NCBI GenBank assembly: GCA_026214975.1
Contig: JAOBSW010000233.1
Location: 62,001-126,000, forward strand
Source: Gentiana macrophylla
Taxonomy: Eukaryota > Streptophyta > Magnoliopsida > Gentianales > Gentianaceae
DNA length: 64,000 nt
Direction of reading: 5' to 3'
Below are positions 35,740-46,357 of the stretch, piece by piece. A program made the translations under genes and the position numbers. A model generated the notes under the pieces. That model did not search any database. It worked only from the letters and a program-made list of their open reading frames with translations, and was not told the DNA's origin. Within the stretch, counting starts at the first letter, position 1; each line of letters begins with the position of its first letter.

Positions 35740-35896
35740 TGTGAGACATCATTTTATAAGAGATCATGTTGAGAAGAAAGATGTGGTGGTTCTATATATC
35801 CCTACTGAAAATCAACTTGCTGATATTTTCACTAAACCACTTGATAGTGAAAGATTTGCCAAATTAAGGACTCGAACTTGGAATTATAAAAGTTGA
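35736..35896 (+). pseudogene. RNase H C-terminal remnant of the copia element
   Basis: [19 protein letters not shown] and ENQLADIFTKPLDSERF are the typical last residues of copia RNase H. The junction with the RT part at about 35729 lies in aagaaccaagcacatt, consistent with an internal deletion of roughly 1 kb (judged from usual copia pol length). Confidence 0.85.
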
Positions 35897-36558
35897 CTGA
35901 TATTCAAAGAAGTCATCGAATTCACCAAGGGGATTAGTCTTTGCTATGTTGGGTGAGCTCACTTAGCAGATTAGTCATTGGTATCAACAATTCCATGTAC
36001 TTATGTTTGGAAAATTGAGCAAACGAGGTTGCGGGCGGGATTGGTCTTTGTCATGTTGGGTGAGCTCACTTGATGATCAATCATTGGTATTAAACTTCAT
36101 CTTGTATTATCAATTGAACAAAACAAGAAGAAATTAAGGATCAGCAGAGTCACTTTGTCGCCAGGTCATTGAAGTACCTTTATCGCCAGATCGCCGAGCC
36201 AACCTGGCCGAGGACAACCTCATTGAATGGAACGTTACATACCAAACTTTACTAAAGTCAAAAGGCAGTTTGGCGGGATATTTATCCTACCCTTTATTAC
36301 CATAGTTAACACGATCCAACGGTTACAAAGCGTTATGGAGGAGTTATGGAACACGTGTCAAGACAGAATTCACTCAGATTAATCGTGGTTGACATGGATG
36401 TACGCGGCATCGACAGCTACAACTACCGCCTGGCTCATTTATACAGATTCTACACGCAGCAGAGATTCTCTACTTGCAAAATCTGCTATATCTCTGTTTT
36501 TACACTGTGTGAACACAGATTTACAATCCATCTTCTTCATCTCATTTTTCTCATAACA

Positions 36559-39500
36559 ATGGCGGAAAAGATTGATGTCCAGATTGAATCAAGCCAAAGT
36601 GTTAGAGGCTTCGTTGTTGATGCAAACAAAACAGATTTGGCCATCAACATTGGTCGAAGAATAAGGAGGTTTGCAGGCTTGGAAAATATACTCAATATCA
36701 AATTGGAAACAATATCATACACAAATGTTATTGACTGAAAACATGGTTGTGGAAGAAGAAGTGAAGCATTCAAGACAACCGTGAATGCCGAGGAGATTGA
36801 AGTTTCCTAGTCTACCGAGGGAAGTGTTTGGATTTGAAGAAGTAGTAGATGGTCCAAGAACTCAAGCAATGGGACTATCCAAGATGGCTTTTGTTGATCA
36901 AATCAAAACAAATGCACCACCAAATCCATTCAGGCATCAATTGCGCAGATATATTGGGAATGAGCACGGTCCGAGCAAGCTCATTGCAAAGAACATACTT
37001 GGACCGGTTGGTTTAAGATATGGACACTCTATCGTGACCCAAGATAGAGTCGATGATGATCATTTGCAGGAGCATGAAGTTTGATTTGGCTGGTTACTTC
37101 ATTCATTACATGAAGAAGGTAGCCAAGGAAGAAAAAGATGGAAAAGGAAATCCAAGGTCTTGCCCTTAGGATTAATGATTCAGACCCTGCTGAATCACTT
37201 GAAGGTTCCTGATATTGAACCTGAGAAGATTAATCAGTCTAGATACAAGAAGGAAATTGACTATGTTATTCCTGGTCTAGATGATGATGAAGATGTTGCT
37301 GACCCTGCTGATGATGGTGATAGTGATGGAAATGATGGTGATGCTGGTGGTGAGCAGGTCAAGCAAACTAAGAAGAAATCTACTAAACCTGCAGCACCAA
37401 AGAAAACTACTGAGAAAAGAAAGGGTGCAGATACAAGGAAGATTACAGAGGCATTGAAACCTAAAAGAAAAAGGAAGCAAACAAGCAGAGATCATTGAGT
37501 CTCTGAGAGGTCAAAATTCGAATTTGAACGCATCGACCTCGGCCGTTGTCGCAAGAAAATCTGTTGTTGAGATTCGAGGAACAATGAAGGAAGCTAGTAG
37601 AAAGAGAAAGTCTACTAGAACTGATGATGATGAACCCCTCTCCAAGAGGATGAAGGAGATTGCAACAAAGAAAAAGTATGGCAAAGGAAATGAATTGAAA
37701 ATCCTAGAAGAACAAAGAGTCCAAGAAGAAGCATCAAGAGAAGAGGAAGAAGAGGCTATTGAGGTGAGCCCTTAACTATCATCAAGCATGTGGAAATTAT
37801 CGACTCTCACCGTAAGAGGTTGTTAAGTCCATCAAGCCGCACAAAGTTGTTGTTGAGCAACTGTTGGAGATATACAGCTTCATCGACTCGAGCCTGAGCT
37901 TCCAGTAGTATCTCATCAAGACCCACAAAGAAACCACCGAACTCGAACTCGCTGTGGTAGTTGAAGAATTGGTTGAAGACCCCGCAAGTGTTGCAAGAAC
38001 TCGGGGGAAGAGCAAAACGCTAACCCTCGCCGATGAGCATGTAAGTCGGGGAACCAAGTGTTGCTGAGATGGAAGTAGTAGGTACAAATATACCACCTCA
38101 ACAACCATCGACTTTGAAGCATCTGTTGAAGCAACAATGAATTTACTTGTGGGAGCTTTTGAGGTCAGCAAGCTACTGAACCTGCCACTAGAAAGCCATC
38201 TATGCCATATGAGAAGGCATCTAAGAAGGACAAAGTAGATCCTAACTTCAAAAAGGTGCAAAACTACTTTCAGTGGAAGTTTGGATTCTACAAGAAACAG
38301 AAACCAGCTGCTGATCCGATGAGTGGATTTGAAGAATGGGCATTTGAGCAGCTGGGTGTGGACAGCCTGTTGGCTTTATTAGACACTAGCATGCTTCAAT
38401 CCAGGCTGATGGATCTTTTGGATGAAGGAAAGAAAAGTGGAGGAATTATGTTCAGAGATCCAAAGTACACACCAGACAGTGATTCATCATATTCTGATGA
38501 TGATTCCCCCATGTTTCCTGGGGAGACCAGTGGAGTGGCTAGAGAAACAACAATTGAAGCTATGGTCAAGGAGCCATTGATGGCATGAAAATTCGAACCC
38601 ACTGAGATCGATAAGTTGCCGAGGGCCAAGAGATCGAGAAATGGATGAGGATCTGCAGGATCTCACCATGGATGATCTGGAGGCATTGATCAATGAAGGA
38701 GTTAATTTAAGTACTGGTATGCTAGCTGATGAATCTTTTACATTCCATGTTGTAGAGCCTACTGCACAAACTGAAGCTGAACAGAGTGAGGATTTGGATG
38801 TAGAAAAGATTACTGGTTATAGTGAACCTAGTGCCAGCTCAGAGGAATCTATTGAATATCAAGATGGATTTGACTTTGAGGGCATTCTTACTAAAACTGC
38901 CATTATCCTGAACAAGATTGGTCATGCTGGAGGATTCCAAGTGGATAATGAGGCTATATTCAATCCACAGAGAGTTGAAGTGGAGGTACAGGCTGCTGAG
39001 TCTCAAACAGCACCTACACAAAGGTTGGAACAGAGAGTGCAGTCTTTGAGTCTCAAACAAAGACTGGACAAAGGTTGGAACCTATTTTGGGTATGGAGGA
39101 AACCCCCTTCTGTCAAGAGGCTCAGAGTGGAGCCTACTGGAGACAAGACCACTAAAGGGAAAGATGGTCAGCAGACTACTGTTAATATGGATGAGCAGCT
39201 GCTGGACTATGACTTTAGTGATGAGGAGTTCCAAATGCCTAAAGAAGAAAATGTTGATGTTGATCCCCCACAGGCATTTGTACCTATTTTTGAAGAACCA
39301 GCCATTGATCCTATCTTAGAAGAATATCAAGGACCTAACCCTGCTGGATTAGATAGGAGTTGGGCAATGGTTGTGAGCAATCAGAGGCCACAGTACAATG
39401 TTGAGGAGCCTGCCGATGAAGCTACTGGTGGAAGAATGACTGGTGAGATACCAGTAGAAGTTTTGAATGAGTTAAGGACTGTAAGGCATGATATGCAACA

Positions 39501-40500
39501 GTTAAGAACTCAACTGGATAAACAAGAAGAGAGATTTGAAGAACTCGATGAAATCGTAAATGAAAACAGATAACCCATCGATACAGCTTGCTTCAAACTT
39601 CACATCTACTCAAAATGCCGTGAATAACTTGATACTAGATGTGAGGGAATCAAGGTAGAAACACAAAGAAAAGAGAAGTTTCGAAAGACCAACTTATATC
39701 CATCCATCGAAACTTGACAAGCTTGTCAAGCACCTAAGTCTCGCCGAGGTCGCTGGAACATCTCAACCTCTTTGGATTGGATCCTAAAGTTAATGAGAGG
39801 ATCAATCTACTAGAACAAACTTTGCAATCCAGATTACCGCAGCTTGACACAAGAACCGAGATTATGGAAGGGCAATCGAATAATCTGGTTATCTCACATG
39901 AGAGTGTTCATGGCCTAATGTCCCGGTTTGTTGATGATGTCACTAAGGGGAAGAGGGTTAAACAAAGCAAAGAAAGAAAAGAGGCTGCAAGACTTTTTGC
40001 ACAAAAGAGATGGTTAGATGAAACCAATGCTTTCAGGCAACCTGCACCTGGCAGAGTCCAGCTTACTGATGATCTCTTTAGGCAGTACAAGAAAGAGTAC
40101 TACAACAGGAGGAAACCTTATCAAGACAAGGGGTTTCATGAAGGACTCAACTCTTTCTTGGGTTTGAAATTTTGGGAGGCAAGGATTAGAGCCTTAAGGG
40201 CAACCAACAGAGGTGGCAGAAGTGGAAGAGGTGGAAGAAGTGGCAGAGGTGATAGGAACTTGCCTATCACAAAAGCAAAGGATTCACTTGAAGAGTTCAA
40301 GGAATCTGATATGAAATTTGGTTTCAAAGTGAATCGATAAACCTCTCTCCGCTCAAGCATGGAATTGGTGGAAAGAAGTCAATCCCTACATTGATTTTAC
40401 TCTAATTGAAAATGAATGGATGAGGGATATGATAGCAGAAATCAGGGCCTATCAAGAACAAGTGGAGAAGGCCAGACAAGAAAGAGAAAGAAGACAGTAG
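36559..40500 (+). pseudogene. Extra ORF downstream of pol in the copia element (coiled-coil, acidic, RGG-rich; function unknown)
   Basis: A run of sense-strand frames looks like one broken protein of about 1300 residues. In order: N-terminus MAEKIDVQIESSQSV (36559); PSLPREVFGFEEVVDGP (36806); an acidic stretch followed by a lysine-rich basic stretch ending KPKRKRKQ, nuclear-signal-like (about 37280-37490); acidic helices (38641-39100); a predicted coiled coil at 39460-39570 (LNELRTVRHDMQQLRTQLDK); a second helical segment (39777-39850); RGGRSGRGGRSGRGDRN (about 40209-40259); and a charged C-terminus AEIRAYQEQVEKARQERERR ending in TAG at 40500. No signal peptide or membrane segment is evident, so an envelope role is not supported. 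RNA binding is inferred from the RGG repeats. Confidence 0.65.
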
Positions 40501-40650
40501 ATCAACATACTTTAACTGCATTTCGTTTTTGCTGAATCTAGACTGTAATATCTTTGAACAAATGATTATAATGAAAGATGACTATATTTGTTCTGTTCTT
40601 GTTTTTATCTTTTTGCTTTGTTGTTAGGTGAGGGTAGTGGCATCATCACC

Positions 40651-40664
40651 AAAAAGGGGGAAAT
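40651..40664 (+). promoter_or_regulatory. Polypurine tract of the copia element
   Basis: aaaaagggggaaat directly precedes the 3' LTR. This tract form is typical of Sirevirus-type elements. Confidence 0.9.
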
Positions 40665-42294
40665 TGTTGGACTTATTTCTATGTTTTGATGATGAGTGCC
40701 AGACTAGCTGTTATAATGCAAAGGCAAAAAGATGTCTAGATCAAATGTATAGGTTTATTAAAGTTTGATTTATGAATAGGTTTGATCAAACAAGCATCAG
40801 AATGGTCGGTGATTTATATCGCCAGATCGTCCACATCGAAGAGGTAGATAGGTCAAGACTAGTCTCGGAACTCTTGAAGATCAAGGTTTGAGTGCTCAAA
40901 CTCGCGATTCTGTAAGGCTAAGGGATCAAACTTAGTAATTTAAGTCAAGGATATGGAATCAGAATTTAGGCAAGTCTGTGATGACCTAAACTGATTACAT
41001 ATACCTTGTGAAGAAGGTCTAAGTTCCATAAGTTGGATGATATTTGGAACTTGGTTATAATTAAAAAGGTGTAATCTAACTTCACAAATAAAAGTTAGAT
41101 AAAATAAGTCAGCTGCATTGTATTTATACACAAAGAAATTGCGATTCACAGATGATGAACTCATTGATAATATACCTCGGTTAATTCAAGATTATATTGG
41201 AAGATTACATGGATAAGGACAGCCAACTACCTTTGACTTATTAAACAAATCAAAGGTGAGATTAAAAGAACGCTGGGATGACTCGATTTTTATCCAATGG
41301 TTATAAGTCAAAGGTGGACATGATCGATCGTTAAAAAGGAATTTCGACAACGTTGTCACCCTATGAATAGTGATGTGAAAGCAAATCGAGATGGGACAAA
41401 AACAAGGAACGGTTACATTTGAATTTCAAATACAAGTCACATGCATTCTTACCTATAAATAGAGGACTTTCAACTCGTAAAACAAGATGATGAAAATTGA
41501 TAAACTTTGAAGAGATATTTTAATCGAAATGAAAAACACCCATCGAACTTAAAGCTACCGATCTAGAGAAATTCTTCAAGTGTTTTCTACATTCAAGCTA
41601 TATCAAGCATACACACTTGAAGACCGCAAGTCGCCGATTATATCATCCTAATCAAGTCGCGTGAATCAATCATTTATTTGATTCAATCTTTATTTTATAA
41701 AGAACTCTCAAGAAAAGTGAAGCACAGCTTGATTGTGAAAGATCGTTGTTTGTGGTGGAGTCGGTGAAGAGGCAATCCTACCCTTCAAGGACCAGTGGAA
41801 GACTCGGGAGCAAACAATCCTACCTGCTCCCGGGCCAGCTTTGTGAAGCCATAGTTATTGGTGAAGGACAAGCATCTTAGGAATCTTTGTAATCGCTATA
41901 TCAAAGATCTCTAAAGTGGATTTCCTCCAACATCACAGAGAAGAGTGGACTGACAGGATTACACCCACCGGAACCACTATAAAATCTCGCTTACTTACTT
42001 TCAAAGATTTACATTCTCGCACTTAGTTTATTTTACACATCAACCTACTGAATCTAGCAACCGAAATCACACACTTACACTAATGAGTATCTAATACTTA
42101 GTATCATATTTAACAACAAGTATTAAGGCTTAATTTTAATATTATTCATTTGCACAAATTCAAAGAAACTCAAATCCAAGAGACTACTATTTATCAACAG
42201 GTCATTGAAGTTGCAGAATTTGTTAACTCCAAAGTTTTAAGTGTTAAGTTTATTCACCCCCTAAACTTAACCAAAGTCTTTTCAAGGACCAACA
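40665..42294 (+). repeat. 3' LTR of the copia element
   Basis: 1630 bp, partner of 29461-31146, ending CCAACA. Confidence 0.95.
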
Positions 42295-42402
42295 ATTGGT
42301 ATCGGAGCAAAGGTTTCCGCTCAAGAAATCCTACTTGTTGTGCTTGTGAAAACTCTTTGAAACTTTCTTTCAAGTTATCGATTTTCAAAGACTTGCATCA
42401 TG
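42295..42402 (+). mobile_element. Second copy of the copia primer site and leader, fused to an F-box gene
   Basis: attggtatcggagcaaagg and the rest match 31147-31256 up to and including the gag start codon (gacttgcatcatg). Sequence then switches at once to an F-box coding region. The element was therefore either tandemly arranged and truncated, or the F-box sequence replaced gag. Confidence 0.85.
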
Positions 42403-42406
42403 AGCA

Positions 42407-43418
42407 GTGAGTCCTACTGATTCTCGTGATCTATCCAACGGCTTAATCGGGAATCCTTACTCTTCAAAATGTGAATCTTCAACTGATATTCGACTACCTC
42501 AAGATGCGATTAACGAAATCCTTCTTCGTCTTCCGGTGAGTTCCCTCGTGAAATTTAAGTGCGTATCAAAGCCATGGCCGTCTTTAATCTCAAGCCCACA
42601 ATTTATCAAATCCCATTTCTCCACATCTTCAAAGGAGGGCCGTTTTTTAAATCATCACCTCGTATTCACTACTAGTGAATCCGGTATAATTCATTGTCCT
42701 TTTCATCTTGCATTTGATGACTCATTTAAAATGAAAATTCCGTCTGGGAAGCCCGATGGTTTTACTGGGATTGCTGGTGTAGTTAATGGATTGGTTTGTT
42801 TAGCTATCGGAGAAAACGATTTGTGTCTGTGGAATCCAAATTTGGGACAATCTAATTGTTTGCCTAGTTCAAATTTAAGTCTTAAAGATTGTACCTTTGT
42901 TGCCTATGGGTTTGGGTATGATGAGTCAAAGGATGATTACAAAGTCGTTAAAGCGGTGTCTGTGTGTCGTGGAGGTGTTTATGAGACTAAGGTTGAGGTT
43001 TATAGTCTCCGGCTGATTCATGGCGGATACTTGAGGATTTTAAGGTTGAGGTTCCTACTTATTATAATACTGGAAAGTATGCTAATGGCAAGATTTATTG
43101 GACTGCTTTTGGTAGGAGAATCGGAATATTTGGTGGTCGACTTTCTGTGTTTTGTGAATACAAAACAACAAAAGCGGTTTTGTGGGTGATGATGGATAAG
43201 GATGGGGCCGAAGAATCTTGGTCTAAAACGCTTTCCGTTCCTTATGATGATGTTGTTCATCGTACTAGGAACATAGAACAAGTTCTTTGCATTTTAGGAA
43301 ACGGCGACATTGTTTTGGAAGGCGATTCATGTTTGATTACGTACAATTCCAAAACTTAAGTAACAGTCAAGTTTTTCTGTATGTTGAAAGTTTGGTTTCA
43401 CCTACGAATGGATCGTGA
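42407..43418 (+). pseudogene. F-box gene copy 1 (two frame breaks, native start lost)
   Basis: The protein would be a substrate receptor of an SCF ubiquitin ligase, its F-box binding SKP1. The F-box reads LPQDAINEILLRLPVSSLVK, then FKCVSKPWPSLISSPQFIKS. The F-box-associated domain follows (GIAGVVNGLVCLAIGEND; YGFGYDESKDDYKVVK). A one-base loss near 43016 in ctccggctgattc shifts the frame. A second break near 43350 separates the C-terminus (VFLYVESLVSPTNGS, ending TGA 43416-43418). The in-frame ORF opens with GTG. The only nearby ATG (42400) comes from the copia leader, is in another frame, and stops after six codons. Confidence 0.85.
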
Positions 43419-44170
43419 TTGTGTCATGATGCTATGTAGCTTAAATGTTAGTCAATGTTATGATCATGTGCCCTCTTTGTAAGAACCAAATCTTTGATGT
43501 AACTTGTGTTTAGTGCAATGAAGCTTTTGCCTGCATCTTGACAAGTCTGCTGTTGTGTCGGAGACCATAATATTGTCGTTTTTCTTACTCTGGCCTGAAA
43601 TGATGTCGTTTTTGGGTATCTACGCAATGTGCAGGGCACATGAGAGTGACTGCTGCACTATTAGTGATACGAGCACAGATCCTCTGTTGTACGTGTTGCT
43701 GTGAGGAGAGAATGAGGGGGGTAAAAATGGGAATTCATGATATATTGAAGAAACTTAGCGAAATGACGACGCAAATATATTGTGGGGACATTCTTTTTCA
43801 TGGATCAAAGACCTACCTACAACTACAACATGTCAATCAACAGAAAATTGAAAATCATGCCAAACAAATTCATAAACAATGATCCCATTACACTCAGTTG
43901 AGAAATAAACAAAGGAGGAAAAGGGAGCAATGTGCAAAAAAATAATATATGATGGTATACTATAAAGAAACATTGGAAAAAAAGACATCATAGAACATCC
44001 ACCATATCATTTCATCCACAAGATTTGTCAATGTCTGCAGGCAACATCTAACTTACTACATTAAAGATTAGAGATTCCATTGATCTTACAAAAGAAAGGC
44101 AGATGCTTAGAACATTGTCTTACAATCATTTCGGAACCGAAACAAACTACATTCACAAGGCAGATTCCAT
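43419..44170. other. Intergenic stretch between F-box copies
   Basis: No coding signal. gggagcaatgtgcaa near 43924-43938 matches the flanks of the TRIM at 51523, so this is the empty counterpart of that site. Confidence 0.6.
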
Positions 44171-44179
44171 TCTTAAAAT

Positions 44180-44230
44180 CCTTTGTAAAATACCATGTAG
44201 CCACATTACAGCTACATGGTATTACAAAGG
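44180..44230. repeat. Inverted repeat (20-nt stem, 9-nt loop) at the 3' end of F-box copy 2
   Basis: cctttgta-aa-ataccatgtagc (44180-44201) pairs with gctacatggtattacaaagg (44211-44230), perfect except for a two-base bulge. The stem covers the stop codon of F-box copy 2. Copy 3 lacks it. Confidence 0.9.
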
Positions 44231-45363
44231 AACCATGCTTTCAACATACACAAAAACGTCACGGATCGAACTGAAACCATCCAGCGGAAATATTCTTTTT
44301 ATGTCCTTAGAACGCCAAACATGCAAACCTAAATTATTTACAAAAACAATTTCGCCGTTTCTTGAAATGCAAAGAACTAAGTATACACAACAGGGCATTC
44401 CTTTTGCAGGACGAACATCTCCATAAGATAGAGAAATCACTTTAGACCAAGATTCTTCAACTCCAAACTTATCCATTATCCACAAATCTGCTTTCTTTGA
44501 GTAATTATCACAAAGCAGAGAAGGACGCCCATTCAACACTCCCATTCTCCTACTACAATAACCATATTCATAACATGGCCCTCTCACTTCTTCATACTTC
44601 TCACTCACCATATCTAAGCAAACAATCTTCTTGTTCGGACTCGAAGTATAAATTTGATTGGAAATCCAAAATATCTTGCCAATAGCATACTGTCCAGTAG
44701 TAGCATAATTAAGAATCGCACCCTTTACATCTTCAATTCTCCTCCATGAATCTGCCCGGAGACTATATACCCTGAGTTCAGTATCATAAAAACTCCACGA
44801 GGAACACGCAACAATTCCACGACTTTGTAATCATCATTTAACTCATCATACCCGAATCCATAGGCAACAAAGGAACAACCATTTTGAATGGAATTTGAAC
44901 TAGGCAAAAGCTTAGATTTTCTCAAAACTGGATTCCACACATACAAAACTCTTTCACCCCTTTCACCCATAGATAAACAAACCAACCCATTAACAATACC
45001 AACAATCTGAAGAGACACGTCAGGCTGCTGAGACGGGTATTCAATATCGGAAATATGGGCAGAAGGCTCATGCAAAACAGAATAAAGAGAACATTGTTTC
45101 ATACCAGAATTAGGAGACTGATTAGTGAATACGAGCTGCTGAGTAGTGAATAAGAGCTGCTGATTATTGGAATGCTTGTCCTCCCTTGAAGATTTGGAGA
45201 AATGGGACCTGGCAAATTGTGGGCTTGATATCATAGACAGCCATTGTTTTGATACGCACTTAAACCTAATGAGGGGTTTCACCGGAAGATGCACAAGGAT
45301 TTCTGTAATCAGATCTTGAGGAAGTCGACCAACATTTGCAGATTTTGGAGAATTTTCCGCCAT
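44222..45363 (-). pseudogene. F-box gene copy 2 (one frameshift)
   Basis: Closely related to copy 3. The N-terminal frame starts at the ATG 45363 (MAENSPKSANVGRLPQ) with the F-box LPQDLITEILVHLPVKPLIR and the F-box-associated domain. A small indel near 44795 (cctcgtggagtttttatg against cgcggaggtgtttatgag) shifts the frame, and the downstream frame resumes through to VYVESMVPL with a stop at 44222. Repairing this one site would reopen the whole protein, so it is either a young pseudogene or a sequence error. The role would be SCF substrate recognition. Confidence 0.85.
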
Positions 45364-45425
45364 TTTCTTTTTGGAAGCCTTGGAAGAGATTCGTTGTAGA
45401 TGTTATGCGCACTAAATATAACTTA

Positions 45426-45815
45426 GATAACAGGGGAAACGAGGGAGAAGAATAGAAATATTTTATCAATTAAGTAGAAGGATAATTTTTTGAAACTTTT
45501 GAATAAAGGACAAAACTATTTATTCATCGTTGAAATTCACTTGTGTCCAAACTCATCATTTAAATTCATCGCGAAATTCATCGTTTAAATTCATTAATTT
45601 TCAAAATTCATCATTTAAATTCACCGATTTTCGTGATTCACCGCTTAAATTCAATCGATTTTTGATTTCTCGGAGAGATTCACTGATTTTCGGGATTCAC
45701 TATTTGTCCTTCTCGCTATAAAAATTATGCAGTTGTCCTTCTCCCTATGAAAAATATGTAGTTGTCATGTTACTTAAAAATATTCCAGATTGTGTCATTA
45801 TCCCTAATTTCCTAT
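45426..45815. mobile_element. MITE family X, copy 1
   Basis: Extra sequence relative to F-box block 2, where acttattagataataagcc is uninterrupted. The ends are weakly inverted: aggggaaacgagggagaa against the complement of tattatccctaatttcc. The interior has repeated gattcaccgattttcgtgattc-like units. A related copy lies at 50691-51047. Ends are approximate. Confidence 0.6.
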
Positions 45816-45883
45816 AGATAATAAGCCCTACTTGTGTTGGTTTCCTATTTTACTTTTTGTTAAAATCTACCTATTAATATGTT

Positions 45884-46200
45884 GGCGCTTCTATCGACGC
45901 CACGAAACTGCTCACGAGACCACGATTACTTTTGACAACCTATAAATCTCTCTTGGCACTACATTGAATATTTTTAATATTTTGAATAACACAACATCTG
46001 TGGAACTGACGTCCGTTTGCGATACGAGCGTCACTGGAACTAACGTTGATTTTCAATACCAACGTTGATTTTAAGGTTATAAATATGTCATTATTGAAAA
46101 CGTCACACACTGACGTTATTAGCGAACTGAAACGTCAGTGGCTCTGCCGCACGTATCGTGGTGCCAAAAAATGATTTAGTAATGTGACGAAGTAAATGAA

Positions 46201-46239
<39 letters not shown>

Positions 46240-46276
46240 TGTCAATAGTAAAATGGTGGTGCCAATAGAACTCGCC
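45884..46276. mobile_element. MITE family Y, copy 1 (Mutator-like, 9-bp duplication)
   Basis: Inverted ends: ggcgcttctatcgacgccac against the complement of gtggtgccaatagaactcgcc. Flanks are taatatgtt (45875-45883) and taatatgct (46277-46285), a 9-bp duplication with one mismatch. The interior has repeated aacgtcag/ctgacgtt words and a 37-bp A run (46207-46237). The same insertion sits at the same place in block 2 (53961-54362). Confidence 0.8.
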
Positions 46277-46357
46277 TAATATGCTTTGTTAGACTTTTCA
46301 AAAAAAAGAAGAGAATATTGTCTTCGTTCCAAAATATAAGTCAGTTTAGGATTTTTC

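Larger units (their letters stand above)
29461..42294 (+). mobile_element. Ty1/copia retrotransposon with long extra ORF after pol (Sirevirus-like)
   Basis: LTRs at 29461-31146 and 40665-42294 start TGTTGGACTT and end CCAACA. A tRNA-iMet primer site, gag, protease, integrase, reverse transcriptase and an RNase H remnant lie in copia order (integrase before RT). The tract aaaaagggggaaat and about 4 kb of extra sense coding between pol and the 3' LTR fit the Sirevirus lineage of plant copia elements. The right side has no target duplication: the second LTR is followed by another primer site and leader (42295-42402), pointing to recombination. Confidence 0.9.

Noticed and set aside
37797..38261. 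154-codon minus-strand frame
   Set aside because: Antisense shadow of the extra copia ORF; no motif of its own.
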